Below are positions 1-7,897 of a stretch of DNA of 64,000 nucleotides, one piece after another; the first letter of the stretch is position 1; each line of letters opens with the position of its first letter. The stretch is taken from assembly GCF_016406125.1 (NCBI RefSeq), contig NZ_CP066339.1:2480001-2544000 (forward strand), in the 5' to 3' direction. Made by a program: the position numbers and the translations under genes. A model generated the notes under the pieces. The model was not told where the DNA came from. It saw only the letters and a list, made by a program, of their open reading frames with translations, and searched no databases. Source of the DNA: Alicyclobacillus sp. SO9. GTDB lineage: Bacteria > Bacillota > Bacilli > Alicyclobacillales > Alicyclobacillaceae.

Positions 1-9
1 GAAACCGGC

Positions 10-522
10 ATGACAATGAAAACCTACTTTGCCCCTGAAGATGACACGACGCAGGTGTTTGTTGATTTCCTCAAAACAGCGAAGCAAAGCATCCACGTTG
101 CCATCTTTGCATTTCACCTGCCCGCGGCTATGGATATTCTATTGCAGAAAAAGAAAGACGGGCTCGACGTACAGATGGTCATTGACCACCGAGAAGCGCA
201 TGGAACGTATGAGCATCCGGAGGTAGTGAAGCTTCGGGCGGCTGGTATACCTGTGATTGAAGGGACAAGCCAGAAGGACGAAATCATGCACCACAAGTTT
301 GCTGTGGTGGACGGCGAGTCTGTATTGGCAGGCAGTTGGAACTTCAGCGAGACAGCCAGCAAAGAGGACAACTACTTTGACATTGTGACTAACAAGGCGC
401 GCGCTCAACTGTTTCTGAAACACTGGCACAACATCAACCAATTTATGCGCACCCACGACCAACACGATAATCCCCAGTTGCAAAAGGAGGCTGATTCGAA
501 TGCAACCCATCAAAAAGGATGA
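10..522 (+). CDS. PLD-like nuclease, single HKD motif (5' end uncertain)
   Basis: The protein has one phospholipase D-type motif, H94-x-K96-x4-D101, followed by GSWNFS, which is the pattern of single-motif Nuc-type nucleases that work as dimers with a covalent phosphohistidine intermediate. The family cleaves phosphodiester bonds in DNA or phospholipids; the substrate here cannot be told. The frame is open to the window edge and neither ATG at 10 nor ATG at 16 has a visible ribosome binding site, so the true start and perhaps a signal peptide may lie to the left. Its end overlaps the lysozyme gene by 23 bases, suggesting translation from one mRNA in a phage-like lysis module. Confidence 0.8.
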   Translation: MTMKTYFAPEDDTTQVFVDFLKTAKQSIHVAIFAFHLPAAMDILLQKKKDGLDVQMVIDHREAHGTYEHPEVVKLRAAGIPVIEGTSQKDEIMHHKFAVVDGESVLAGSWNFSETASKEDNYFDIVTNKARAQLFLKHWHNINQFMRTHDQHDNPQLQKEADSNATHQKG

Positions 523-1642
523 TGCAAAAGGCATCGACGTTAGCCAGTGGCAAGGAGCCATCAATTGGCATGATGTCGCAGCAGACGGCATCGTATTTTC
601 CTACATCCGTGCTACCGAGGGCGTAGGTTTCACAGATCCCAAGTTTGGCCAGAACATGGCAAATGCAAAAGCGGCCGGCATCTTGGAAGGTGCTTATCAC
701 TATGCCACGCCGGATGTGTCTAATGATGCGGTGGCAGAAGCAAAGTATTTCTGTGATGTGGTAGAGAAGAATGGCGGATTTGGGGAGTTACGGCCTGCAC
801 TGGACCTGGAAACAGAGAGCGGTATGACACCCAAGCAACTGCAGCAATGGGTGAATGACTTCGGTAAATATGTGAAGTCACGCACAAACCGCGTTGGACT
901 CCTCTACATCTCTCCAAACTTTGATAAGTCTAAGCTGGCTAATCTCGCTGTTGATGAAGAGCTATGGAGCGCAGATTGGGGCGTGAAATCTCCGTCTGGC
1001 TACTCCAACTTTAACAAGTGGGAATTCTGGCAGCATAGCGATAAGGGTTCCGTCAAAGGCATCAGCGGCCGCGTAGACCTCGACGTGTTCAATGGCGATC
1101 TAGCAGCGTTGCGCACCTATTGCGGCCTGCCTCCCGAACCGCCTGCACCTGTACAGCCTGCTCCCCACAAAGCACCATCAGCCGCTCCTCCCGTGCATCA
1201 TGTGACCCATGTACAGCCGACCAAGGATAAATACCCTGAGTTGCGCTTAGAGCGGCCATACATGCACTCAGACGCTGTGAAGACGGTGCAGAAAGTGGTC
1301 AATGCGTGGCCGATAGATGGCGTGTATGGGCCTAAAACTACGAAGGCAGTTGAAGACTTTCAGGATCATCAGCACATCACTAAAGATGGCATCGTGGGAC
1401 CTCAAACATGGGGCCGTATCCATTATGTACAGCATCACATGAAGGAGATCATGATTGGTGCAGTTGGAGGTGAGGTGTTGCATCTACAACGAGTGCTCAC
1501 TTTCTATGATTGTTCACCGGGGCCGAAAGACGAAATCTTTGGCATTCACACCCGCGGCGCAGTTATTAAGTATCAACACTCACGTCATCTTCAAGTCGAT
1601 GGCATAGTTGGTCCTCAGACATGGGGATCGCTTTTGTCATAA
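500..1642 (+). CDS. GH25 lysozyme with two peptidoglycan-binding domains (endolysin)
   Basis: Residues about 9-210 form a glycosyl hydrolase family 25 (Chalaropsis-type) muramidase: GIDVSQWQG at the first strand, ATEG, and the catalytic LDLE (D102, E104). After a Pro/His-rich linker come two PG_binding_1 repeats (about 250-316 and 325-380), each ending in DGIVGPQTWG. It should cleave the MurNAc-GlcNAc bond of peptidoglycan. There is no signal peptide, as expected for an endolysin released through a holin. ATG 500 is preceded by AAGGAGG at 485-491. It sits between a PLD-type nuclease and a small membrane protein, consistent with the lysis end of a prophage or phage remnant. Confidence 0.92.
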   Translation: MQPIKKDDAKGIDVSQWQGAINWHDVAADGIVFSYIRATEGVGFTDPKFGQNMANAKAAGILEGAYHYATPDVSNDAVAEAKYFCDVVEKNGGFGELRPALDLETESGMTPKQLQQWVNDFGKYVKSRTNRVGLLYISPNFDKSKLANLAVDEELWSADWGVKSPSGYSNFNKWEFWQHSDKGSVKGISGRVDLDVFNGDLAALRTYCGLPPEPPAPVQPAPHKAPSAAPPVHHVTHVQPTKDKYPELRLERPYMHSDAVKTVQKVVNAWPIDGVYGPKTTKAVEDFQDHQHITKDGIVGPQTWGRIHYVQHHMKEIMIGAVGGEVLHLQRVLTFYDCSPGPKDEIFGIHTRGAVIKYQHSRHLQVDGIVGPQTWGSLLS

Positions 1643-1667
1643 AACCATCCACTAAGGAGGAATTGCA

Positions 1668-2249
1668 TTGAATCCAACATTCATTCACAACACCGAGGTC
1701 GTTGTCACCACTGTTGTCGCTGTATTAGGTGGGTCCTATGGCCTGCATAAACACTTTTTCAGCAAGCTAAAGTCTGATTTACCAGGGGTCATGAAGATTG
1801 GCGGCGACATTGTGAAAGCCGGGGAGGACATTCTTGGCGTACCGGGCATGGAAGGCGTCAAGGCAGCCATGGGCGTCGAGGTGCACCACGTAGAAAATGA
1901 GCTGCAGCATTCGCAAATTCTGCAGACAGTCGGTTCTGTGCTGCATGCATTTGGAAAGGATGTCTCGCAGCTGAGCCAGAACGAGAAGGGCGGCATTGTG
2001 ACTCTCGCATCCAGCGAGCTTCAGAAATTAGGGATCTCCGTCGATGCCAAGACCATTACTCATGCGATGGATGAGTTTCAAAAGGCGGCAGATGGAATTC
2101 GCAAGACAGGCGTCTTCACCAACTTGTCAGCGCTCGAGGATGCAATCAAGCAGCTGACGGCAACTCCACAGCAGAACGCGAAGGATGCAGCAACAACCAA
2201 AGAGCCCGCGGAGACAGCCAGCACGAAGTCGGCCGCTGCGAAAGGATAG
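1668..2249 (+). CDS. Unrecognised protein with one N-terminal membrane segment (holin position)
   Basis: A TTG start at 1668 follows a clean AAGGAGG at 1654-1660. Residues about 9-27 (around VVVTTVVAVLGGSYG) are a likely single membrane helix; the rest is amphipathic and helix-rich, ending in an Ala/Thr/Lys-rich tail. I do not recognise a family. Its place directly behind an endolysin gene and before a terminator suggests a holin-like or lysis-associated role, but that is inference from position only. It could equally be a phage structural or superinfection protein. Confidence 0.55.
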   Translation: MNPTFIHNTEVVVTTVVAVLGGSYGLHKHFFSKLKSDLPGVMKIGGDIVKAGEDILGVPGMEGVKAAMGVEVHHVENELQHSQILQTVGSVLHAFGKDVSQLSQNEKGGIVTLASSELQKLGISVDAKTITHAMDEFQKAADGIRKTGVFTNLSALEDAIKQLTATPQQNAKDAATTKEPAETASTKSAAAKG

Positions 2250-2304
2250 TGGATAAGTATTCGAATCAAGTAGTTTTACCAAATCCCCACCTTCTATAAG
2301 GTGA

Positions 2305-2337
2305 AGCCCTCGGCCCGATCGGTCGGGGGCTTTTTTT
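2305..2337 (+). terminator. Rho-independent terminator after the lysis module
   Basis: An 11-bp stem (AGCCCTCGGCC with GGTCGGGGGCT, including G-T pairs) with a short loop is followed by seven T. It ends the lysis-module transcript and separates it from cotE. Confidence 0.88.
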
Positions 2338-2382
2338 ATTGAATGCAACTAAAATTATTCCTAAAATTATTCGGGTTTTTGC

Positions 2383-2913
2383 TTGATTCACAGACCTTTT
2401 CTCAATCCAACGAAGCGCCGCAGAAGGTTGTTTTGCACTAGCATGGGCTCCCAGACCACGTATACTGTGCGCCCCGCAAATCGTCCCAGCACAATTGGGG
2501 GGTGCTGGGTCATGAATCATACCTATGACGCTGAATTGGTTGGTGATTATGTCGAGGTGCGGGGCAAGTTTACGATTCATGTATGGTATTCGTACAACAA
2601 CAATTCGGAAACGGCGGTTGCAACGGATACAGTCTCATATGTGGAACAAATCGCACTTCGAGACCTGGATACGGACTGTTTGCAAGATACCAGGACAGTA
2701 GAGGTCAGAAATCTTCAAAATCCCAATTGCCTTGATGCAACTGTGACCGGAAACGGATCGGAAATTCTGGTCAGAGTCGAAAAGGAACTTGGCGTAGAAC
2801 TGCTTGGGGAAACCAAGATGTGTGTTGTGACATGCGATCCAGTCGACAAGAAGGACGAAGAATTTCTCGATGACGACGAAAGTCTTCTCGAGGAAGTCGA
2901 GATTGAAGACTAG
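2383..2913 (+). CDS. cotE: Outer spore coat morphogenetic protein CotE
   Basis: CotE directs assembly of the outer spore coat in the mother cell. The match to Bacillus CotE is clear in the core: RPSTIGGCWVMNHTYDA, VWYSYNNNSET, NLQNPNCLDATV, and GETKMCVVTCDP followed by a very acidic tail (about 25 residues rich in D and E). Length (176) is close to the 181 of B. subtilis. The TTG start at 2383 gives the usual distance to the GCW motif, but its ribosome binding site is weak; ATG 2443 is an alternative that would remove the N-terminal 20 residues. In B. subtilis cotE lies just before mutS; here it is about 20 kb away from mutSL and instead precedes coat-associated ATP-grasp genes. Confidence 0.9.
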   Translation: MIHRPFLNPTKRRRRLFCTSMGSQTTYTVRPANRPSTIGGCWVMNHTYDAELVGDYVEVRGKFTIHVWYSYNNNSETAVATDTVSYVEQIALRDLDTDCLQDTRTVEVRNLQNPNCLDATVTGNGSEILVRVEKELGVELLGETKMCVVTCDPVDKKDEEFLDDDESLLEEVEIED

Positions 2914-2991
2914 GCTACTGGGTCCCAAAGTAATAAGTGTTGTGGGGCGTCTGTGAGCGCCCCATTTTTACTGTGCAAGAGGTGAGCTTTT

Positions 2992-4374
2992 GTGCTAATA
3001 CACGTTCAGAATGACCCTACTCTGCATGGTAACCTCGTAACTGTAGCTGATTTGCCGAGACAAGGTCAAGCTTTGCTCGAAAAAATCCTCTATGCCGGGA
3101 ATACAGCTTCGGTCGCAGAGGCAATGCGAATTGGGAAAGACTCTACGGTTGTATCAATTGCTGCATCTGGAAGCAGTGTACCGAGTCTGCGTTTGAGTCA
3201 GGAACTTCAAGAAAAGCTGCGCCTGCCGAACAGTATGACACTTCATTGTGTGCGAGACGGAGAGACATGGAGGATAGGTCCTTGTCTCGGAATTTATGTG
3301 AGTTCTTATAGAAATAGAAAACTTCGATTTGGCCCCCAGACGCGGCTGCTGAAAGACTTGGCTGTCGCAGCCGGTGAAATCGGAGTGGATGTAGTGGTCA
3401 TCGGGCCCGGATATATCAACACCAGACAAGGGTGGCGGTATAACGTATTTACCAGTAATTGGGAGGTATCGGAGGTCGCACATCCCGATGTTGTGTTACG
3501 GCGGTCTGGGGCATTTGAGCCTACGCAGGCAACATTGGTTAGAGCCGATTTGCAGAGTTTTGCCGCAGAAGGAATACTGCATACACTCCCTCGCTTCTAT
3601 ACGAACAAATGGATGATGCACAGACTCTTGTCTCAAAACTCCGATTTAGAGGGGTATCTCCTAAACACATACCTGGCACAAACCGCAGACGAGGTGTTCA
3701 GGCTGGCCTACAAACATTCCGATGTTTACGTGAAGCTGCTGACGGGTGCGCAAGGACACGGGATATACCATATTCGGCGCACCAACAATGGACTCAGAAT
3801 TGATTGGAACAGGTCGCCTTCTAAGAACGGAAAGACGATTGCGAAACAGCAACAGTTTTGTTTTGATTTGCAAGACTTTGTTGATTTTTGGAATGCAACA
3901 GGTGTTAAAAAATGTATTGTACAGGAGACATTCCCACTTCCTCTTACACGAGACGGATATCCGTTTGACTTGCGCTGGTTGATTCAGTTTACGGACCGTC
4001 CTGTGGTTACCGCCAGGATGGCACGTGTAGGTTTTGTTGATTCTGTCACGACCAATCTTCATACCGGCGGGAAACCTGTTGAAGCAAAGGACCTATTTCA
4101 AAGTTTGAAGTGGCAACGTTCCAATGCATTACTGTCTCGTTTAGATGAGGTCGCTGTCAGGGTTACGCAAACGTGTACGGAAAAATTTGGCCCGATTGCT
4201 GAATTGGGAGTGGACCTGGCCGTGAATGAGCGGGGAGACATAAGAATTTTCGAAATCAATTCTACGCCAGGTAGGCGAATGCTGAAGTTGGCAGCACCGA
4301 CTCTTCGTACGCTGTCACTTCACAACCTCCTTGAATATGCTATCAACGCAGCCGGATTTACCGGAGAGTCCTGA
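2992..4374 (+). CDS. YheC/YheD-family ATP-grasp, spore coat-associated (copy 1)
   Basis: This belongs to the YheC/YheD family, whose B. subtilis members are coat-associated and carry an ATP-grasp fold (carboxylate-amine or carboxylate-thiol ligases using acyl-phosphate intermediates). An N-terminal domain (about 1-190) is followed by an ATP-grasp domain with a glycine-rich ATP loop VKLLTGAQGHGIYHI (around 245-260), DLRWLIQF, and a metal-binding FEINSTPGRR near 420. GTG 2992 follows AGAGGTGA. The substrate is unknown. It starts a tight run of three ligase-like genes directly after cotE, which suggests modification of coat material in the mother cell; this is inference. Confidence 0.85.
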   Translation: MLIHVQNDPTLHGNLVTVADLPRQGQALLEKILYAGNTASVAEAMRIGKDSTVVSIAASGSSVPSLRLSQELQEKLRLPNSMTLHCVRDGETWRIGPCLGIYVSSYRNRKLRFGPQTRLLKDLAVAAGEIGVDVVVIGPGYINTRQGWRYNVFTSNWEVSEVAHPDVVLRRSGAFEPTQATLVRADLQSFAAEGILHTLPRFYTNKWMMHRLLSQNSDLEGYLLNTYLAQTADEVFRLAYKHSDVYVKLLTGAQGHGIYHIRRTNNGLRIDWNRSPSKNGKTIAKQQQFCFDLQDFVDFWNATGVKKCIVQETFPLPLTRDGYPFDLRWLIQFTDRPVVTARMARVGFVDSVTTNLHTGGKPVEAKDLFQSLKWQRSNALLSRLDEVAVRVTQTCTEKFGPIAELGVDLAVNERGDIRIFEINSTPGRRMLKLAAPTLRTLSLHNLLEYAINAAGFTGES

Positions 4375-4395
4375 AGCTCGAAAGGAGTCTTAAGG

Positions 4396-5805
4396 ATGGA
4401 GGGTGACAGTGAGTTCCAAATAAAAGTGGAACGCAATCCCGAGTCCTTCGTTCGGGTCCACTCAGACTTTCGTGCGATATTGCATCCATCGTCGCGAAAT
4501 CAAATTATGTATACACTGGGTCCTCATGAGGGGCATGTTCCAGTCCAGTACGATCCCGCTATGGACAGCGACACCGTGTATTTAAGCAGTGCTTTTGCAC
4601 ATCATCTGGGGATTCGCCGGTTTACGCAGGAACTGAGGGCAATTCTGAGAGAAGACCGCATGCAACTGGGACACTTCCTTGGAATTCTTTGCTCTCCTCG
4701 CTGGAATGAAAAGACTCAAACCATGAGGCCGACTAAACACCTGCCTGTTTTGCAGAAACTGCTAACCTTAGCGGACAGCGAAACAGGTGTTGCTTTTATC
4801 TTTGACATCCGTGATGTCAACTTTGCAGCCATGAAGGTAAAGGGGTATCGCTACATTAACCAACAGTGGGTTGTGGAGCAGTTCCCGCTTCCAAATGTGG
4901 TTTACGACCAAGTCATTTCAAGGAAACGCGAACGCGATACTGTTTATGCCAAGCGGCACAAGCGATTGGCCACGCTGTACCAAGACAAGTTATTTAATGC
5001 AGGTTTCCTTGACAAGTGGCAAGTATACAAGTGGTTGCAGGAAGACAAAAGGACAGAGAAATTTATTCCTGATACCGCTCGCTACACTACGGTGTCAGAA
5101 GCTGTGAAGTTCATTGGTAAGCATCCCGTGACATTTTGCAAACCAGTTCATGGAAGCTTGGGCTTAGGCATTTTTCGTATTGAACGACTTGTCGAAGGTG
5201 GGTACATGTATCAGATTCGACGCAGAACAGGAGCGCCTACGCAAAGTACGGCCCCGTCTGCTGTCGAAGCAGTCAACCAATTAAAGAAGAGGTTGGCAGC
5301 CAAACCGTATGTGCTGCAGCAGGGAATCACCTTGGCGCAGTGGGACGGTCGTCCCTTTGATATACGAATCGTCATGCAAAGAGATGAACAGGGAGAGTGG
5401 AAGCGCACAAAAATGTTTGCCAGATTGGCAGAAAAGGGACAAATCACCTCCAATTTAAGTACGGGTGGTGAAGCAGCATCTCTTGAATCCATTCTCAACC
5501 CTCTGTTTCACGAGAAGAGCAAACAACGCAGAGTCATCCAGATGGTACGCCGGATTTCAAGAATTGTTCCCGATGTCATGGAAGAGCAATCCTCGCGTAG
5601 ATATGGTGAGCTCGGAATCGACATCGGTCTCGATCCTCAAGGCGGAGTATGGATTATCGAGGTGAATTCGAAGCCCTGGAAAACGACATTGACCGAGAAA
5701 GGAAGACAAGATCTTGTGGATTTGGCATTCCTTCGTCCCGTACGATATGCCCGTTATCTTTCACGATTGACTGATTCAATTCAAACTCCCGGAAAGGAGT
5801 TGTAG
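4396..5805 (+). CDS. YheC/YheD-family ATP-grasp, spore coat-associated (copy 2)
   Basis: This is a second YheC/YheD protein, diverged from the preceding copy but with the same layout: N-terminal domain, FDKWQVYKWL-like family motif (as DKWQVYKWL) near 210, ATP loop FCKPVHGSLGLGIFRI near 246, FDIRIVMQ near 325, and the metal site IIEVNSKPWK near 421. All expected ATP-grasp residues look intact, so it is probably active. ATG 4396 follows AAAGGAG. It lies 21 bases behind copy 1 and 3 bases before the amidoligase fusion, so the three are almost certainly co-transcribed. Two ligases with different partners or successive steps are possible. Confidence 0.86.
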   Translation: MEGDSEFQIKVERNPESFVRVHSDFRAILHPSSRNQIMYTLGPHEGHVPVQYDPAMDSDTVYLSSAFAHHLGIRRFTQELRAILREDRMQLGHFLGILCSPRWNEKTQTMRPTKHLPVLQKLLTLADSETGVAFIFDIRDVNFAAMKVKGYRYINQQWVVEQFPLPNVVYDQVISRKRERDTVYAKRHKRLATLYQDKLFNAGFLDKWQVYKWLQEDKRTEKFIPDTARYTTVSEAVKFIGKHPVTFCKPVHGSLGLGIFRIERLVEGGYMYQIRRRTGAPTQSTAPSAVEAVNQLKKRLAAKPYVLQQGITLAQWDGRPFDIRIVMQRDEQGEWKRTKMFARLAEKGQITSNLSTGGEAASLESILNPLFHEKSKQRRVIQMVRRISRIVPDVMEEQSSRRYGELGIDIGLDPQGGVWIIEVNSKPWKTTLTEKGRQDLVDLAFLRPVRYARYLSRLTDSIQTPGKEL

Positions 5806-5808
5806 CAC

Positions 5809-7287
5809 GTGGCCTATTTTTTGCTGCATACGGGGCAACCGTCTGCAAAGAGGCTGATGCGTCAGGTCCCGCGCCTGCATACTTATCAATCCAGTTCAGG
5901 TATCGCTCAAATCGACACTGTAATACGATGGGGACTTTCAGACGAGAGCGACCCGCCAAACGGGCGCGTGTTAAATCCACGAGATGCAATTCTTCGAACA
6001 ACGTCTCGGGTGAAGATGGTGAAGTCACTGAGAAAACTGGGAATCCGGTGTGCGCCGCGGCAACAATTGAAAAACGGATTACTCGGCTTGACTCAACAGT
6101 TCCGCGTTCCCGTATTCGATATGCATCCCTTGTCTTGTTTTCGATCTGATGCAGCACCCGTTTGGATTAACCAGCGGATTCAACGTATTCAAGATAATTT
6201 TGAGGAAGTAAGCGTGTCAGAAGACCGATTAACACGGCGGGTTATACGTTTGTCTACTAGAACTCTGCACGCGCTCGGATTAGATTTTGGCCTGGTCAGT
6301 ATCGGAGTATCGGCAAGGGGATTATTGTACATTCTCGACGTCACGCCGCATCCTGTCCTTACTGGAAAAATGCTGCAGTTGTTTGGGAAGGCTGTCAGTG
6401 ATTTTGTGGAACGGACGGAGACTATGCTTGCTGATGCACCCCTTTCTGTCACGCTTGGGACAGACATGGAACTGATGCTTCGAAATCCGGTTGGAAAAAT
6501 GGTTTTGGCAAGTAATTATTTCACACGAAAGGGACGAGTCGGCTGTGACGACCGCAGTGTGCGAATGGACGGAAAAAGGCTTCCTCTGCTCGAACTTCGA
6601 CCGAATCCAGAAGACAATCCACTGCAGCTTGTGACAAATCTCCGCGATGCAATGGTGGAGGCGTCGTCTAAAATTAACCGGGCCAACGTGGAGTGGCGTG
6701 CGGGCAGCATGCCCTTCAAACCCTATTCAACGGGAGGTCACATTCATTTTTCCGGGGTGCAACTGTCCAGCCATTTAATTAAGGTTCTCGACCAATATCT
6801 AGCGATTCCGCTGATGTTGGTGGAAGCGACAGATACAGCAAGCCAACGCCGTCCGAAATATGGCTTCCTGGGCGACTTTCGGCAGAAGGAATGGGGCTTC
6901 GAGTATCGGACGCCAGCGAGCTTCATTGTCTCTAGGGAAGTGACTACCGCTGCGTATTGCCTAGCCTATGTGATAGCAGTTCATCACTTCGATTTACCGA
7001 CGATTGATATCTACGAGCCAGCAATTGAAGAAGCGTTTTACACGGGAGACTCCGCTGCGTTCATACCCATTATGCAAAGAAACGTAGCCGTGTTAAGAAG
7101 GCTGCGAACATATGAACGCTTTCAGCAATATATTGAACCGTTGTTCCTAATGTCAGAAGCGGGTACGACTTGGGATGAGGGCGTAGACGTTCGCACTGTA
7201 TGGGATATTCCACTGAAGCGCCCAGTTGCAAAAACAGCTGTAAGGCGCACAAGACAGCGCCGACAGAGAGCCCGCGCGACCGGATGA
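5809..7287 (+). CDS. Fusion of degenerate ATP-grasp lobe and phiEco32-type amidoligase
   Basis: Residues about 210-460 match the glutamine-synthetase-fold COOH-NH2 ligase type 2 family (phage phiEco32-like amidoligases): GTDMEL near 216, LLELRPNPEDNPLQL, STGGHIHFSG near 308, and GFEYRTPASF near 364. Such enzymes are predicted to join a carboxylate to an amine using ATP. Residues 1-205 resemble a reduced ATP-grasp C-terminal lobe (LGLDFGLVSIGV then ILDVTPHPV); the usual E-x-N metal pair is D-x-T here, so this half is probably non-catalytic. GTG 5809 lies 3 bases after the upstream stop, with GGAAAGGAG before it. The tail is very Arg-rich. Its placement suggests a coat-modifying peptide ligase; substrate unknown. 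Confidence 0.75.
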   Translation: MAYFLLHTGQPSAKRLMRQVPRLHTYQSSSGIAQIDTVIRWGLSDESDPPNGRVLNPRDAILRTTSRVKMVKSLRKLGIRCAPRQQLKNGLLGLTQQFRVPVFDMHPLSCFRSDAAPVWINQRIQRIQDNFEEVSVSEDRLTRRVIRLSTRTLHALGLDFGLVSIGVSARGLLYILDVTPHPVLTGKMLQLFGKAVSDFVERTETMLADAPLSVTLGTDMELMLRNPVGKMVLASNYFTRKGRVGCDDRSVRMDGKRLPLLELRPNPEDNPLQLVTNLRDAMVEASSKINRANVEWRAGSMPFKPYSTGGHIHFSGVQLSSHLIKVLDQYLAIPLMLVEATDTASQRRPKYGFLGDFRQKEWGFEYRTPASFIVSREVTTAAYCLAYVIAVHHFDLPTIDIYEPAIEEAFYTGDSAAFIPIMQRNVAVLRRLRTYERFQQYIEPLFLMSEAGTTWDEGVDVRTVWDIPLKRPVAKTAVRRTRQRRQRARATG

Positions 7288-7320
7288 CTGTGAACAGGCA
7301 GAAAACGGGGTGACAAGTGA

Positions 7321-7887
7321 ATGGCCGTTACGACAGAAGCAAAGTTGGTATGGTACAAATTTGGCGAGGGTCTGAAAATGGTCGTTAAAGTGGCGGAAGA
7401 ACCCTATCAGCGGTATGCCGCCAAAGGTATATCCACTGCTCGGATTGTGAACTTGAAGGTCCCCGTACTAAAACGGATTGGCAAGAACCCAGTTGTATAT
7501 TCTCAGCCAATCAACTTGGAGGAATCTGGTGACTCTCTGTATACCGAAAGTGTTTTTGCCGTTTTGACGGGGGTTAAGGGACAACGGATTGCCGGGAGTA
7601 AGACCGACTACCGGGACTTAGCCAGTACCGGGAAACAAACGGGTAAGTTCATTTATGTACTGCCTGTGACCAGTGTCACCGACGATGACGTATGGGTTGG
7701 TTATGTTCGAACTGGTCGTAAGCGTTGGATTGCCGTCCCTTGTCCACGCCCGTCTGCAGTCTATAACCGTATTTCGCTCCGGAACCTTGAACGAGCTCCA
7801 GTTTCAGTGGCTGCCCGTCAGAAAATTGAGGGTCTGGGAATTCCCATGTTCAACCCGGAGTATTTTGATAAGGCAAAGGTCTATTAA
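7321..7887 (+). CDS. Unknown basic protein, last gene of the coat ligase operon
   Basis: This 188-residue protein is not recognised. It is beta-strand-rich by appearance, Lys/Arg-rich, has no signal peptide or membrane segment, and contains an aromatic patch VWVGYVRTGRKRWIAVP near 125-141. ATG 7321 follows GGGGTGACAAGTG. It begins 33 bases after the amidoligase fusion, so it is probably in the same transcript and may be a substrate, scaffold or carrier for the ligases; there is no direct evidence. It ends 10 bases before the convergent serine recombinase gene, close to a possible element boundary. Confidence 0.7.
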   Translation: MAVTTEAKLVWYKFGEGLKMVVKVAEEPYQRYAAKGISTARIVNLKVPVLKRIGKNPVVYSQPINLEESGDSLYTESVFAVLTGVKGQRIAGSKTDYRDLASTGKQTGKFIYVLPVTSVTDDDVWVGYVRTGRKRWIAVPCPRPSAVYNRISLRNLERAPVSVAARQKIEGLGIPMFNPEYFDKAKVY

Positions 7888-7897
7888 CGGGTTGGTA

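Noticed and set aside
139-591. 150-codon antisense frame across the PLD gene
   Set aside because: Shadow of the PLD and lysozyme genes; no ribosome binding site.
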